Positions 23,318-31,792 of a stretch of 64,000 bases of DNA are shown in pieces. Source of the stretch: JADGGV01 sp035715725 (GTDB lineage: Bacteria > Gemmatimonadota > Gemmatimonadetes > Longimicrobiales > RSA9); assembly GCA_035715725.1 (NCBI GenBank), contig DASTKT010000017.1, positions 1 through 64,000 on the forward strand, read 5' to 3'. Made by a program: the position numbers and the translations under genes. A model generated the notes under the pieces. The model saw only the letters and a list, made by a program, of their open reading frames with translations. It was not told the origin of the DNA and did not search any database. Position 1 is the first letter of the stretch. Every line of letters begins with the position of its first letter.

Positions 23318-24760
23318 CTACGCGGGCGTGCGCGGCGCTCCGCGCCGCCAGGCGAGGTACACGGGCACGCCCAGCACCACCAGCACGAGCCCGGTCGTGG
23401 AGTAGAGCGGTTTCGCGATGAGCAGGATGACGGCGATCGCGGTCGTCGCCAGGAGGTAGAGCGCCGGTAGCACGGGGTAGCCGATCGCCCGATACGGGCG
23501 CGGCAGGTCGGGGCGCGTGAAGCGGAGGCGGAAGAGGGAGAGCGTGGTGAGCGCGTAGAAGACGAGCGCGGCGAAGATCACGTAGTCGAGGAGCTGGCCG
23601 TAGGTGCCGCTCAGCGTGAGGAGGCACGTCCAGGCGCCCTGCATGAGGAGCGCCTTGGCGGGGACCTCGCCGCGGACGGAGATCTCGGCGGCGGGGCGGA
23701 AGAAGAGGCCGTCGCGCGCCATGGAGTAGAGCACGCGGGCGCCGGCGAGGATGAGGCCGTTGATGCAGCCGAAGGTGGAGACGAGGATCGCGCCGGCCAT
23801 GAGGTAGAGGCCGAGCCCGCCGTGGACGTGCTGGGCGAGGGCGGTGCCGACGCGGTCCTGCGGCGCGTGCTGGATCTCCGGCAGCGTGAGCGCCGAGAGG
23901 TAGGCCACGTTCGCGAGGACGTAGAGGAGCGTGACCGTACCGGTGCCGAGCGCCATGGCGAGCGGCAGGTTGCGGGACGGGCGGTGCACCTCGGCGGCGG
24001 CGAAGGTGACGTTGTTCCAGGCGTCGGAGGAGAAGAGCGAGCCGACGGCGGCGGCGCCGAACGCCATGACGAGCGCCCAGCCGACGGGCGCGCCGGCGAA
24101 GGGGTGCGCGAAGTTCAGGCGCCAGGCGGCGGGATCGCGGCCGTAGGTCAGGCCGACGAGGATCAGGCCGAGGAGCGCGGCCGTCTTGGCGACGGTGAAG
24201 ATGTTCTGCACCCATTTGGCCTCGCGCACGCCGCGGATGTTGACGGCGGTGAGGAGCGCGACGACGAGGAGGGCGACGATGCGCTGCGCGGAGAGCCCGA
24301 GCTCGACCACGCCGCCGGGCATCGGCACCTTGCCGAGCGGGAGGAAGACGTCGGGGGAGAGCGACGGCACGAAGACGGAGAGGAAGCGCGCGAACGCGAC
24401 GGCGACGGCCGCGATCGTGCCGGTCTGGATGACGACGAAGAGCGTCCACCCGTAGAGGAAGCCCCACATCGGGCCGAGCCCCTCGCGCAGGAAGACGTAC
24501 TGCCCGCCGGCCTTCGGCATGGCCGCGGCGAGCTCGCCGTAGCTGAGGGCGCCGAGGAGCGTGATGACGCCCGTCGCGAGCCAGACGAGGAGCAGCCAGC
24601 CGGCGGAGTTCATCGTGCGGGCCATGTCGGCGGAGACGATGAAGATCCCCGAGCCGATCATCGCGCCGACCACGAGCATGGTGGCGTCGAAGAGCGAGAG
24701 GCGGGGGCGGAGCGCCGGCGCCTGCGCGGCCACGGTCCGTGCCTCGATGGCCGTCTTCAT
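23318..24760 (-). CDS. APC-superfamily amino acid permease
   Basis: A 480-residue transporter with about twelve membrane helices. The first helix carries the family hallmark VVGAMIGSGIFIVSADMART, the unwound substrate-binding segment. SYGELAAAMPKAGGQYVFLREGLGP, the conserved loop after helix 2, is also present, with NVTFAAAEVHRPSRNLP in helix 6 to 7. The pattern is closest to LAT-like/basic APC members that exchange neutral or basic amino acids. The start at 24760 is the first codon before the short cytoplasmic N terminus. It is separated from the upstream symporter gene by a strong terminator. Confidence 0.9.
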   Translation of the reverse strand: MKTAIEARTVAAQAPALRPRLSLFDATMLVVGAMIGSGIFIVSADMARTMNSAGWLLLVWLATGVITLLGALSYGELAAAMPKAGGQYVFLREGLGPMWGFLYGWTLFVVIQTGTIAAVAVAFARFLSVFVPSLSPDVFLPLGKVPMPGGVVELGLSAQRIVALLVVALLTAVNIRGVREAKWVQNIFTVAKTAALLGLILVGLTYGRDPAAWRLNFAHPFAGAPVGWALVMAFGAAAVGSLFSSDAWNNVTFAAAEVHRPSRNLPLAMALGTGTVTLLYVLANVAYLSALTLPEIQHAPQDRVGTALAQHVHGGLGLYLMAGAILVSTFGCINGLILAGARVLYSMARDGLFFRPAAEISVRGEVPAKALLMQGAWTCLLTLSGTYGQLLDYVIFAALVFYALTTLSLFRLRFTRPDLPRPYRAIGYPVLPALYLLATTAIAVILLIAKPLYSTTGLVLVVLGVPVYLAWRRGAPRTPA

Positions 24761-24787
24761 GGTGCGTCCTCTTCCATCTGGATCGAA

Positions 24788-24821
24788 AAGAGGCCGGGCG
24801 CCGCCGGGCGCCCGGCCTCTT
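24788..24821 (-). terminator. hairpin after the dicarboxylate symporter gene
   Basis: AAGAGGCCGGGCGCC pairs perfectly (15 bp) with its complement around a 4-nt loop, 18 nt after the symporter stop on the minus strand. It ends in CTTTT on that strand. It separates the symporter transcript from the APC permease gene. Confidence 0.8.
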
Positions 24822-24838
24822 CATCGAGTTCGTTGCGG

Positions 24839-26140
24839 TCAGTCGCCGGCTTCGGCGCTGAGCGCCGGGGCCGGCTCCGCGGCGACGAGGACCGGCGCGC
24901 CCACGCCTTCCGGCGCCGTCGCGGCTCCCTCGTCGAGCGCGCCCTCCCAGCGTGCCAACACCATGGTGGCCAGGCAGTTCCCGACCAGGTTCGTCGTCGT
25001 GCGCGCCATGTCCATGAGGACATCGACGCCGAGGATCATGGCCACCGCCTCGAGGGGCAGGCCGAACGAGGCCACGGTGCCGGCGAGGATCACGAGCGCG
25101 GCGCGCGGCACGGCGGCCACGCCCTTACTCGTCAGCATCAGCGTCAGCATCATGACGAGCTGCTGGCCGATGCCGAGATGGATCCCCGCCACCTGGGCGC
25201 AGAAGACGGACGCCACCGCCAGGTAGAGCGTGGTGCCGTCGAGGTTGAAGGAGTACCCCGTCGGCAGCACGAAGGCGACGATCCGGCGCGGCACGCCCAT
25301 CCCCTCCAGCACCTCCATGGCCCGCGGCAGCGCCGCCTCCGAGGACGTGGTGGAGAACGCGATCAGCGCCGGCTCCTTGACCGCCGCCAGGAAGCGCCGG
25401 AGCGGCACCTTTCCGATCTTCGCGACGGGGATCAGCACGGCCAGGATGAAGACGACGAGCGCGGCGTAGAGCGTCAGCACCAGCTTCCCCAGCCCGAGCA
25501 GCACGCCGAGCCCCGACTGTCCGACCGTCACCGCGATCGCCGCGGCGATCCCGATCGGCGCATAGGCCATGACCATTCCGGTGAACTTGAACATCGTCTC
25601 GGCCACGCCCTCGAGCACCCGCACCACCACCTGCCGGTGCTCCGTCTTCACCCGCGCCAGCGCCAGCCCGAAGAGGATCGACCAGAAGACGACCTGGAGC
25701 ACCTCGTTGCTCGTCGCCGCCTCGAAGAAGCTCTGCGGCACCAGGTGCTCGAGCACGGCGCCGAACGACGTGTGCTTCGTCGCCAGATCCGAGACCGCGG
25801 TGGCGGAGCCGGTGACCTGCAGCCCGACCCCCGGCCGGACGACATTCACCACCGCCAACCCCACGAACAGCGCGAGCGTCGTGACGACCTCGAAGTAGAT
25901 GACCGACTTCAGGGCGAGCCGCCCCACCTTCTTCAGGTCATCGCCGTGCCCCGCGATCCCCACCACCAGCGTGGAGAAGAGGATCGGCACGATGATGCTC
26001 TTGATGGCCCGGAGGAAGATCGTGGAGAGCGGCTTGATCGAGACCGCCGCGGTCGGGAAGTAGTAGCCGAACGCGACGCCGACGACCATCCCGATGAGGA
26101 TCCATTGGGTCAGCGAGACCCGACGCAGTCGCTGCCACAT
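24839..26140 (-). CDS. dicarboxylate/amino acid:cation symporter (DAACS family)
   Basis: A 433-residue GltP/DctA-type elevator transporter that moves glutamate, aspartate or C4-dicarboxylates with Na+ or H+. The serine-rich loop FSTTSSEAALPRAM (hairpin 1), FVLPTGYSFNLDGTTLYLA (helix 7) and VDVLMDMARTTTNLVGNCLA (helix 8, substrate ligands) are all intact. The ATG at 26140 (MWQRLRRVSLTQWILIGMVV) is the natural start; the longer frame upstream is Arg/Pro-rich. The C-terminal 30 residues are Ala/Glu-rich. A 354-nt intergenic region lies upstream. Confidence 0.93.
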   Translation of the reverse strand: MWQRLRRVSLTQWILIGMVVGVAFGYYFPTAAVSIKPLSTIFLRAIKSIIVPILFSTLVVGIAGHGDDLKKVGRLALKSVIYFEVVTTLALFVGLAVVNVVRPGVGLQVTGSATAVSDLATKHTSFGAVLEHLVPQSFFEAATSNEVLQVVFWSILFGLALARVKTEHRQVVVRVLEGVAETMFKFTGMVMAYAPIGIAAAIAVTVGQSGLGVLLGLGKLVLTLYAALVVFILAVLIPVAKIGKVPLRRFLAAVKEPALIAFSTTSSEAALPRAMEVLEGMGVPRRIVAFVLPTGYSFNLDGTTLYLAVASVFCAQVAGIHLGIGQQLVMMLTLMLTSKGVAAVPRAALVILAGTVASFGLPLEAVAMILGVDVLMDMARTTTNLVGNCLATMVLARWEGALDEGAATAPEGVGAPVLVAAEPAPALSAEAGD

Positions 26141-26494
26141 ACGCTCTGGGGTTCGGGGTAAGGTGTGGGGCCCTCGCCCGGGACCACCGCGCCGACAGCG
26201 GAGTCCGGGAGCCGTCGGGGTCCTGGCGCGGCCTCGCCGCAATGTCCGCCGACGGGTTTGTGGAAGGAACGGCGAAAGGTCGCGGTAAGATTCGGAAAAT
26301 TCAAGGCCTGCGAGGCCGTTGGCATAGTCAGACCGGCCGCGCGCCGGCCGCGGCGGACGTCTCCGGGTGGAGCGGGACAGTCCGGCGTGCGGAGTGGCGA
26401 CTGGCGCACCCGCGGCGGCGGCGAACGGCCATGTCCTTGCAACCGTAGCTCATTTGCCAGACACAAGTTACGGCACATGAACGGAGGTATGGGC
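26141..26494. other. divergent intergenic region, symporter/DUF3568
   Basis: No gene is seen. The plus strand has a possible promoter TTCAAG (26300-26305), 17-nt spacer, CATAGT (26323-26328), which would give a leader of about 160 nt for the DUF3568 gene. The last 60 nt are relatively AT-rich (TTGCAA at 26438, TTGCCA at 26454). Confidence 0.4.
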
Positions 26495-26893
26495 ATGCGT
26501 GGGATTTCGACGGCGGTCCGCTGGCTCGCGCTCGCCTGCGCGGCCGCGCTGCTGGCGGCGTGCGCCGCGGCGGTAGGCGGCGCGGCGGGGGCCGGCACGG
26601 CGCTATACCTGACGGATCGGGGCGCGAAGACGACGGTGATGCAGCCGCTCTCGCAGGCGGAGCGGCGGACGACGGCGACGTTCTCCCAGCTCGGCATCAC
26701 GCCGACGAAGACGGAGACGGAGCCGGGCGAGCGCGAGTACCACGGGGTGAAGGGGGACATGGACGTCAAGGTGAAGCTGAAGAGCGAGGGCGCGAATTCG
26801 ACGGAGATCGAGGTGCTCGCGCAGAAGAACGCGGTGCAGTGGGACAAGGATTACGCGAAGTCGGTGCTGGAGCGGATCGTGGGCCACGGGTGA
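26495..26893 (+). CDS. DUF3568-type lipoprotein
   Basis: A 132-residue small lipoprotein: MRGISTAVRWLALACAAALLAAC ends in a lipobox. The mature part has GTALYLTDRGAKTTVMQPLSQAERRTTATFSQLGI and EREYHGVKGDMDVKVKLKSE then TEIEVLAQK. This is the DUF3568 pattern of a short helix followed by a beta sheet. GGAGG at 26483-26487 lies seven nt from the ATG at 26495, which decides the start over two ATGs slightly upstream. The function of the family is unknown; a periplasmic or envelope location is likely. Confidence 0.82.
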   Translation: MRGISTAVRWLALACAAALLAACAAAVGGAAGAGTALYLTDRGAKTTVMQPLSQAERRTTATFSQLGITPTKTETEPGEREYHGVKGDMDVKVKLKSEGANSTEIEVLAQKNAVQWDKDYAKSVLERIVGHG

Positions 26894-26943
26894 CCGGGGT
26901 GGGCTAGCCGTTTCGCAAATTCTTGCTGGCGAGCGTTTTGCGC

Positions 26944-26970
26944 GGGGCGGGTCCGCTGGGGACCCGCCCC
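26944..26970 (+). terminator. hairpin after the DUF3568 gene
   Basis: GGGGCGGGTCC (26944-26954) pairs with GGACCCGCCCC (26960-26970) around a 5-nt loop, about 50 nt after the stop. There is no T-run after it. Confidence 0.6.
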
Positions 26971-27043
26971 GGCGGCCGGGCGCCGTGCAGCTGGACGCGC
27001 CCAGGAGGTCGCCGTAGCCGGGACGTTCCAGCGCGGGTGACGT

Positions 27044-27505
27044 ATGAGGATCCGATCGGGCCGCCGCTCCGTCGCCGCCGTCGCGGCGTGGCTTCCACCG
27101 GCACTCGCATGGGCGCGCCGCGGTGCGGTGCGCGCGGGGCGGCGCCGTCCGCACGCCGCGGTGGTGCCGCTCGCGCTGGCGCTCGGGGCCACGTCGTGCA
27201 CGGCGGAGAGCGAGCCGTTCGATCCGAAGCCGGGGCCGACGGTGTCGATCGCGATGACCGTCGGCGCGTTCCGCCCGGCGGTGGACACGGTCGAGGTGGG
27301 ATCGCGCGTGATCTGGGAGAACCAGAGCGACCAGAGCCACACGGTCACGGCGGACGAGGGCGCGTTCGACAGCGGCCCGGTGGGGGTGGGCGACACGTTC
27401 AGCCGACCCGTGGTCGAGCCTGGTACGATCTCCTACCGCTGCAACTTCCACCACGGGATGACCGGGACGCTGGTGGTCCGGGCGCGCGAGGCGGATCGAC
27501 GTTGA
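27044..27505 (+). CDS. cupredoxin (plastocyanin/azurin-like) lipoprotein
   Basis: A 153-residue blue-copper fold protein. After a basic N-terminal stretch and the hydrophobic segment VVPLALALGATSC (lipobox, about 40-52), the mature domain has the type 1 copper ligands. These are His99 in QSHTVT and Cys133, His136, Met139 in YRCNFHHGM. The strand GSRVIWENQSD precedes the first ligand as in plastocyanin-like electron carriers. It probably shuttles electrons in the periplasm. The 38-residue basic leader is long, and a GTG within AAVVPL could be the true start. Convergent with the DUF5715 gene. Confidence 0.88.
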   Translation: MRIRSGRRSVAAVAAWLPPALAWARRGAVRAGRRRPHAAVVPLALALGATSCTAESEPFDPKPGPTVSIAMTVGAFRPAVDTVEVGSRVIWENQSDQSHTVTADEGAFDSGPVGVGDTFSRPVVEPGTISYRCNFHHGMTGTLVVRAREADRR

Positions 27506-27622
27506 GTCGGATTCGTCGTCGCCATCGCCTCCGCACGCGCGTCCGCCTCCGATACCGCCGGGGGCGGAGCCGGGCGCGGAGGCGGAGGCGGGAAAGACCG
27601 AACGGACCTCCCGGGTCCGGAA
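27506..27622. repeat. convergent-junction repeat element, copy 1
   Basis: The gap between the convergent cupredoxin and DUF5715 genes holds an imperfect stem. GCCTCCG-rich arms near 27527-27551 face GGGCGCGGAGGCGGAGGCG at 27572-27590, then GAACGGACCT at 27600-27609. The 19-nt core and the GAACGGACCT tag recur at 44328-44359, in another convergent junction. It is probably a bidirectional terminator. Confidence 0.6.
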
Positions 27623-28390
27623 TCAGGACGAGGTGCGGCGGGCGCGGCGGGCGAGGCCGAGCGCGATGGCGCCGGTGAGGAGCAGCGCGAGCGCGTCGAT
27701 CCAGCTCGGCTCGCTGCCCTTCGACTCGGCGGTGGCGGCGGCCGCGTGGTGCGCGGCGGCCGCCGGCGGCGCCGTCCGGATCGAGTCCTCGCGGGCGACG
27801 AGCGCCCTCCTCGCCGAGTCGGCCAGGAACGCCGCCACGAACTTCGCGTAGGCCTGCGGGAAGACCGCGACGTGGTAGTGCGGCGGGCGCTTCTCGCGCG
27901 TCACGTCGAGGAGCCCCTTCCCCTCCAGCGTGAGCAGCGCGCCCTCGAGCCAGGAGCGGCACACGCCGCTGCCGCTCCGGCGCAGGTCCACCGCCATCCC
28001 GGCCGGGTGCACCGACAGGTCGCTGGCGTTGCGCGGCTGCCGGTCGAGGGGGCGCGTCGCGCTGGTCACGACCAGCGGCTCGCCGCAGCCGGTCCGGTAG
28101 TGTGCCGCGAGCCGCTCGACGAACGTGAGGATCTCCGGCCGCGCGTAGGGGAACGACGCGCCGACGACGCTGTAGTCGCCGTTCCCCGGGAGCGGCACGA
28201 GTCGCCCCTTCTGCACCCATTCCCGCACCTGCGCCGGGGTGCGCACGAACGTGAAGTCGTTCTCGCGGGCGATGGTGTTCTGCCGGATCATGGAGCCGTG
28301 AGAACCGCGGAGCGTCGGGGTGGACGCGGCCGCGGCGGCGGGCACCGCGAGCAGGGCGAGGACGAGGGCCGCCCCGGGGGTCCGTCGCAT
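27623..28390 (-). CDS. DUF5715 family, LAS-type peptidase-like protein
   Basis: A 255-residue exported protein (signal MRRTPGAALVLALLAVPAAAA). The central domain carries VVTSATRPLDRQPRNASDLSVHPAGMAVDLR in one contiguous stretch near 110-140 and HYHVAVF near 170. These are the H-x(6)-D and H-x-H zinc motifs of LAS-fold peptidoglycan peptidases (VanY, M15 and relatives). DUF5715 proteins share this pattern. The C terminus has an Ala-rich linker and a hydrophobic segment ALALLLTGAIALGLA followed by RRARR, probably a membrane anchor. It likely acts on cell wall peptides. Confidence 0.8.
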   Translation of the reverse strand: MRRTPGAALVLALLAVPAAAAASTPTLRGSHGSMIRQNTIARENDFTFVRTPAQVREWVQKGRLVPLPGNGDYSVVGASFPYARPEILTFVERLAAHYRTGCGEPLVVTSATRPLDRQPRNASDLSVHPAGMAVDLRRSGSGVCRSWLEGALLTLEGKGLLDVTREKRPPHYHVAVFPQAYAKFVAAFLADSARRALVAREDSIRTAPPAAAAHHAAAATAESKGSEPSWIDALALLLTGAIALGLARRARRTSS

Positions 28391-28537
28391 GATGCACTCC
28401 GTCGTAGAGCCTTGGCGGGACGCCCGCCGCGCCAGCGACGACGCGGCGGCCGACCGTCTATCTGGTTGGTACGTAGAGCACTACAGGAAAGTGGGTCGCG
28501 AGGTTCCGGCGGGTGGCGAGCGGGGTGGCAGAAGCCG

Positions 28538-28571
28538 CGTCGGGCCGGCGCGCGGAGCGGCCGGCCCGACG
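28538..28571 (-). terminator. hairpin after citrate synthase gene
   Basis: CGTCGGGCCGGC (28538-28549) pairs perfectly with GCCGGCCCGACG (28560-28571) around a 10-nt loop. It is 37 nt beyond the gltA stop on the minus strand. The rest of the gap to 28391 shows only the start region of the DUF5715 gene. Confidence 0.7.
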
Positions 28572-28607
28572 GGTACGCGTTCCCTGGGATCGATCCGCGC
28601 CCGGGCG

Positions 28608-29918
28608 CTACGCGCCGCGCTGCTCCAGCGGCACGTAGTGGCGCTCGTCGGCGCCGACGTAGATCTGGCGCGGCCGGGCGATCTTCTGCTCCGGGTCCTC
28701 GAGCATCTCCTCCCACTGGGCGAGCCAGCCGGCGACGCGCGGGATGGCGAAGAGGACCGGGAACATGTCCACGGGGAAGCCCATCGCCTGGTAGATGATG
28801 CCGGAGTAGAAGTCGACGTTCGGGTAGAGCTTGCGCGAGACGAAGTAGTCGTCCTCGAGGGCAATGCGCTCGAGCTCGACGGCGACGTCGAGGAGCGGGT
28901 TGCGGCCGGTGACCTCGAAGACCTGCGGCGTCAGCTCGCGGAGGATGCGCGCGCGCGGGTCGTAGTTCTTGTAGACGCGGTGGCCGAAGCCCATGAGGCG
29001 GAACTCGCCGGCCTTGACGCGGCGAACGTACTCCGGGATGCGGTCGACCGAGCCGATCTCCTGGAGCATGCGCAGGACCTGCTCGTTGGCGCCGCCGTGG
29101 AGCGGGCCGTAGAGCGCGGCGGCGGCGGCGGAGACCGAGACGTAGGGGTCGGCGTGCGAGCTGCCGACGTTCCGCATCGCGCTCGTGCTGCAGTTCTGCT
29201 CGTGGTCGGCGTGGAGGATGAAGAGGACGTTCAGGACGCGCTCGAGGGTCGGGTTCGGCTGATACTTCAGCTCGGTCGTCTTGAACATCATGTTCAGGAA
29301 GTTGCCGGCGAAGCCGAGCTCGTTGTCCGGGTAGGCGTAGGGCATGCCGACGCGGTGCCGGTAGGCGAACGCGGCGATGGTCGGCATCTTGGCCACGAGC
29401 CGGACGATCTGGCGGGCGCGGATCTCCGGGTCCGCGATGTTGCGGGCCTCCGGGTAGAACGTCGAGAGCGCGGCGACCGTGCCCACCAGCGCGCCCATCG
29501 GGTGGGCGTCGTAGTGGAAGCCGTCCATGAACTTCTTGATGCTCTCGTGGACGAACGTGTGGTGCGTGACCTCCCAGATCCATTGCTTGAGCTGCGGCGC
29601 CGTGGGCAGCTCGCCGCGCAGCAGGAGGTACGCGACCTCGAGGAAGTTGCTGCGCTCGGCGAGCTCCTCGATCGGGTAGCCGCGGTAGCGCAGGATGCCG
29701 CGATCGCCGTCGATGAACGTGATGGCGCTCCTGGTCGAGGCCGTGTTCATGTAGGCGGGGTCGTAGCTGAGCAGCCCGAAGTCGTCGGGATCGGCCTTGA
29801 TCTGGCGCAGGTCGGCGCCCCGGATGAACGAACCGTAGTCCGGGTAGACGCCGTAGCCGATCGGCAGCTCGTACTGCTTGCCGGTGCGGTTGTCGATGAT
29901 CGTCAGTGTATCGGGCAC
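28608..29918 (-). CDS. gltA: citrate synthase
   Basis: A 436-residue type II (hexameric-type) citrate synthase, the first step of the TCA cycle. The N-terminal beta domain (LTIIDNRTGKQYELPI) is typical of Gram-negative enzymes. The landmarks are GILRYRGYPIEELAE, the active-site His in LYGPLHGGANEQV, the His/Arg in GFGHRVYKNYDPRA, and the catalytic Asp region NVDFYSGIIYQAMGFP. ATG at 29918. It is monocistronic with a terminator hairpin after it, and the upstream neighbour in the same direction is a TPR protein. Confidence 0.96.
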   Translation of the reverse strand: MPDTLTIIDNRTGKQYELPIGYGVYPDYGSFIRGADLRQIKADPDDFGLLSYDPAYMNTASTRSAITFIDGDRGILRYRGYPIEELAERSNFLEVAYLLLRGELPTAPQLKQWIWEVTHHTFVHESIKKFMDGFHYDAHPMGALVGTVAALSTFYPEARNIADPEIRARQIVRLVAKMPTIAAFAYRHRVGMPYAYPDNELGFAGNFLNMMFKTTELKYQPNPTLERVLNVLFILHADHEQNCSTSAMRNVGSSHADPYVSVSAAAAALYGPLHGGANEQVLRMLQEIGSVDRIPEYVRRVKAGEFRLMGFGHRVYKNYDPRARILRELTPQVFEVTGRNPLLDVAVELERIALEDDYFVSRKLYPNVDFYSGIIYQAMGFPVDMFPVLFAIPRVAGWLAQWEEMLEDPEQKIARPRQIYVGADERHYVPLEQRGA

Positions 29919-30060
29919 GAAGGCCTCCCAGGTGCGAGGGTTGCGCCCGAGAATGTACGCGCGGGAGGCGAAATCGGCGAGAAGCGGGCCGGCGCGTCCG
30001 GGGCGGCGGAGCGGCGCCCCGTCCCCGCCGGGGCGCGCCCGGGCCGATGTTCGGCCGGCG

Positions 30061-31470
30061 TCACAGCTTCTTCACGCGCATCCGGGCGACGTCGCCCAGG
30101 AAGCTCACCTCGGGGCCGCCCAGGATCTCGTCGCGGAGCGCGCGCGCCTCCTCCCTGTCCCCGGCGCGGCGCAGCGCCTCCGCGACGAACGCCTTGCCGA
30201 TCGCGTCGTCGCTCACACGATACTTCAGCTCGGTCTGGGCGGTGGGGACATCGTCCGCCGCGGCGGCCACGATGGCGTTGACGACGTGGGAGAACGACTT
30301 GAGGTCCGCGCTCCCGCGGGCGGCCGCGCTGGCGAGGAAGCGGGCGGCGGCGCGCGCCTCGGCGACGTGCCCCGCCCCCGCGTGGGCGATCGCCGCGAGC
30401 CCGGTGACGCGCGGATCGTCCGGCGCGATCCGCGTCGCCTGCTCCAGGTCCGCGTCGAGCGCCCGCCAGTCGCCGCCGGAGCCCTCCACGACCGCCATGA
30501 GGGCGTGGGCCTGCCCGGCCTGGCTGCGGTTCGCCGCGGCGTCGGCGAGGCGCGCGGCCTCCACGAGGGCGGCCAGCGCCGGCTTGCGGTTCCCCTCGAG
30601 CAGGTGGCTTCCGGCGCTGCGCACCGCGAGGTCCCAGCGGGACGCGGCGGGCGAGCGGTCGATGGCCTGCTGCCAGGCGGCGCGCGCCTCGGCGTACCGC
30701 CCCGCGAGCTGCCTCACCTCCGCGATGCCGGCGTACGCCCGGGCGTAGTGCGGCGCCAGCTCGAGGCTCTTCTGGTAGTGCTCGAGCGCCTCGTCGTAGC
30801 GCTTCGACCATTGCAGCAGCTCGGCGTAGGAGGCGTGGGAGTGCGGGTGGCCCGGTGCGAGGCGCACGTACTCCTGCGCCTCGTGCATCGCGGCATCGCG
30901 GTCGCCGGCGTCCCGGAGCGCGTAGGCGAGCCGGTTGCGCGCGGGGGCGAAGTCGGCGAAGCGCTGCGCGACCGCCTTGAGGGCCTGGACGAGCGCGTCC
31001 GGCTCGGTCTCGAGCGCGGCGAGCGCGAGCGCGAAGCGCGGCTCGGCCGGCGCCAGCTCCGTGAGCGACCGGTAGAGCGCGCGCCGCTCGGCGGAGTCGT
31101 CCGAGCGCCAGGCCAGGACCTCGAGCACCTCCACCGGGGGGCCCGCCGCCGCCTCCGCCACGGCGCGGTCCAGCTCCGCCGCGCGCTGCTCGGCCGTGAG
31201 GCCCGGCGCGACGACGGCGTGGAGCGCCCGCGCCAGGCCGTACTTCGGGTCGGCGGCGAGCGCCTCCTCGAGGCGCTCCGCCGCGCGGGCGTCGAAGCCG
31301 TTGCACGCGTCGTCGAGCCCGGCGGTGAAGCGCGAGCGCGCCTCGTCGGAGGTGGTGCCGAGCACGCGGGCCGGGGCGGCCTTCGCGGCCTGGGCGGGGG
31401 CGCGGGCCGGCGCGAGCGCGAGCGGGAGGAGCAGGGCGACGAGGACGGGGAGCGGCCGGAAGCGAGGCAT
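30061..31470 (-). CDS. exported TPR protein
   Basis: A 469-residue protein with a signal peptide (MPRFRPLPVLVALLLPLALAPARAPAQA). It is built almost entirely of helical TPR units, for example NGFDARAAERLEEALAADP, SHASYAELLQWSKRYDEALEHYQKSLELAP and AGIAEVRQLAGRYAEARAAWQQAIDRSP. TPR repeats mediate protein-protein binding. There is no catalytic domain. It is probably periplasmic, leftward, between citrate synthase and the VPS10-like gene. The C terminus MRVKKL is basic. Confidence 0.82.
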   Translation of the reverse strand: MPRFRPLPVLVALLLPLALAPARAPAQAAKAAPARVLGTTSDEARSRFTAGLDDACNGFDARAAERLEEALAADPKYGLARALHAVVAPGLTAEQRAAELDRAVAEAAAGPPVEVLEVLAWRSDDSAERRALYRSLTELAPAEPRFALALAALETEPDALVQALKAVAQRFADFAPARNRLAYALRDAGDRDAAMHEAQEYVRLAPGHPHSHASYAELLQWSKRYDEALEHYQKSLELAPHYARAYAGIAEVRQLAGRYAEARAAWQQAIDRSPAASRWDLAVRSAGSHLLEGNRKPALAALVEAARLADAAANRSQAGQAHALMAVVEGSGGDWRALDADLEQATRIAPDDPRVTGLAAIAHAGAGHVAEARAAARFLASAAARGSADLKSFSHVVNAIVAAAADDVPTAQTELKYRVSDDAIGKAFVAEALRRAGDREEARALRDEILGGPEVSFLGDVARMRVKKL

Positions 31471-31570
31471 GCGGCCTCCTCGGGGCTGGGTCGCCGCGCC
31501 GGGCGACCGGCTCGGGTCCGCGACGGAGGGCCGGTCGCGCGATCGCGCGCCGGCACGTCACGTCGAACCG

Positions 31571-31608
31571 AAAAACGGCTCGGCGGCCGGGCTGGGCCCG
31601 GCCGCCGA
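31571..31608 (-). terminator. intrinsic terminator after the VPS10-like gene
   Basis: TCGGCGGCCGGGC (31580-31592) pairs with its exact complement (31596-31608) around a 3-nt loop. On the minus strand it is followed by five T (31575-31571). It terminates the VPS10-like transcript about 185 nt after its stop. Confidence 0.8.
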
Positions 31609-31743
31609 TGGCAAGCGTTGCTGCTGTAGGGAAAGAATCGCCCGGCGGAGGACCGGAGGGCTGGATCGTGCGCCACGCCCACGATGGGCGTGCGCTCGCC
31701 GGGGGGCAAGAGCGCCGCGGCGGCACGGAGCCGGGTAGGCCGC

Positions 31744-31792
31744 GGCGGGACCGCGCCGCCCGCCGATCCCGGCGGGACCGCGCCGCCCGCCG
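31744..31792. repeat. 22-bp direct repeat
   Basis: GGCGGGACCGCGCCGCCCGCCG occurs at 31744-31765 and 31771-31792, a 27-nt period, immediately after the VPS10-like gene. Each copy also contains a dyad (GGCGGG...CCCGCC). The rest of the 322-nt gap (31471-31743) shows only the terminator and no gene. Confidence 0.8.

Noticed and set aside
23822..26161. A 779-codon plus-strand frame through the transporter genes
   Set aside because: It is antisense to the APC permease and the dicarboxylate symporter, both with intact family motifs. The translation is charged low complexity.
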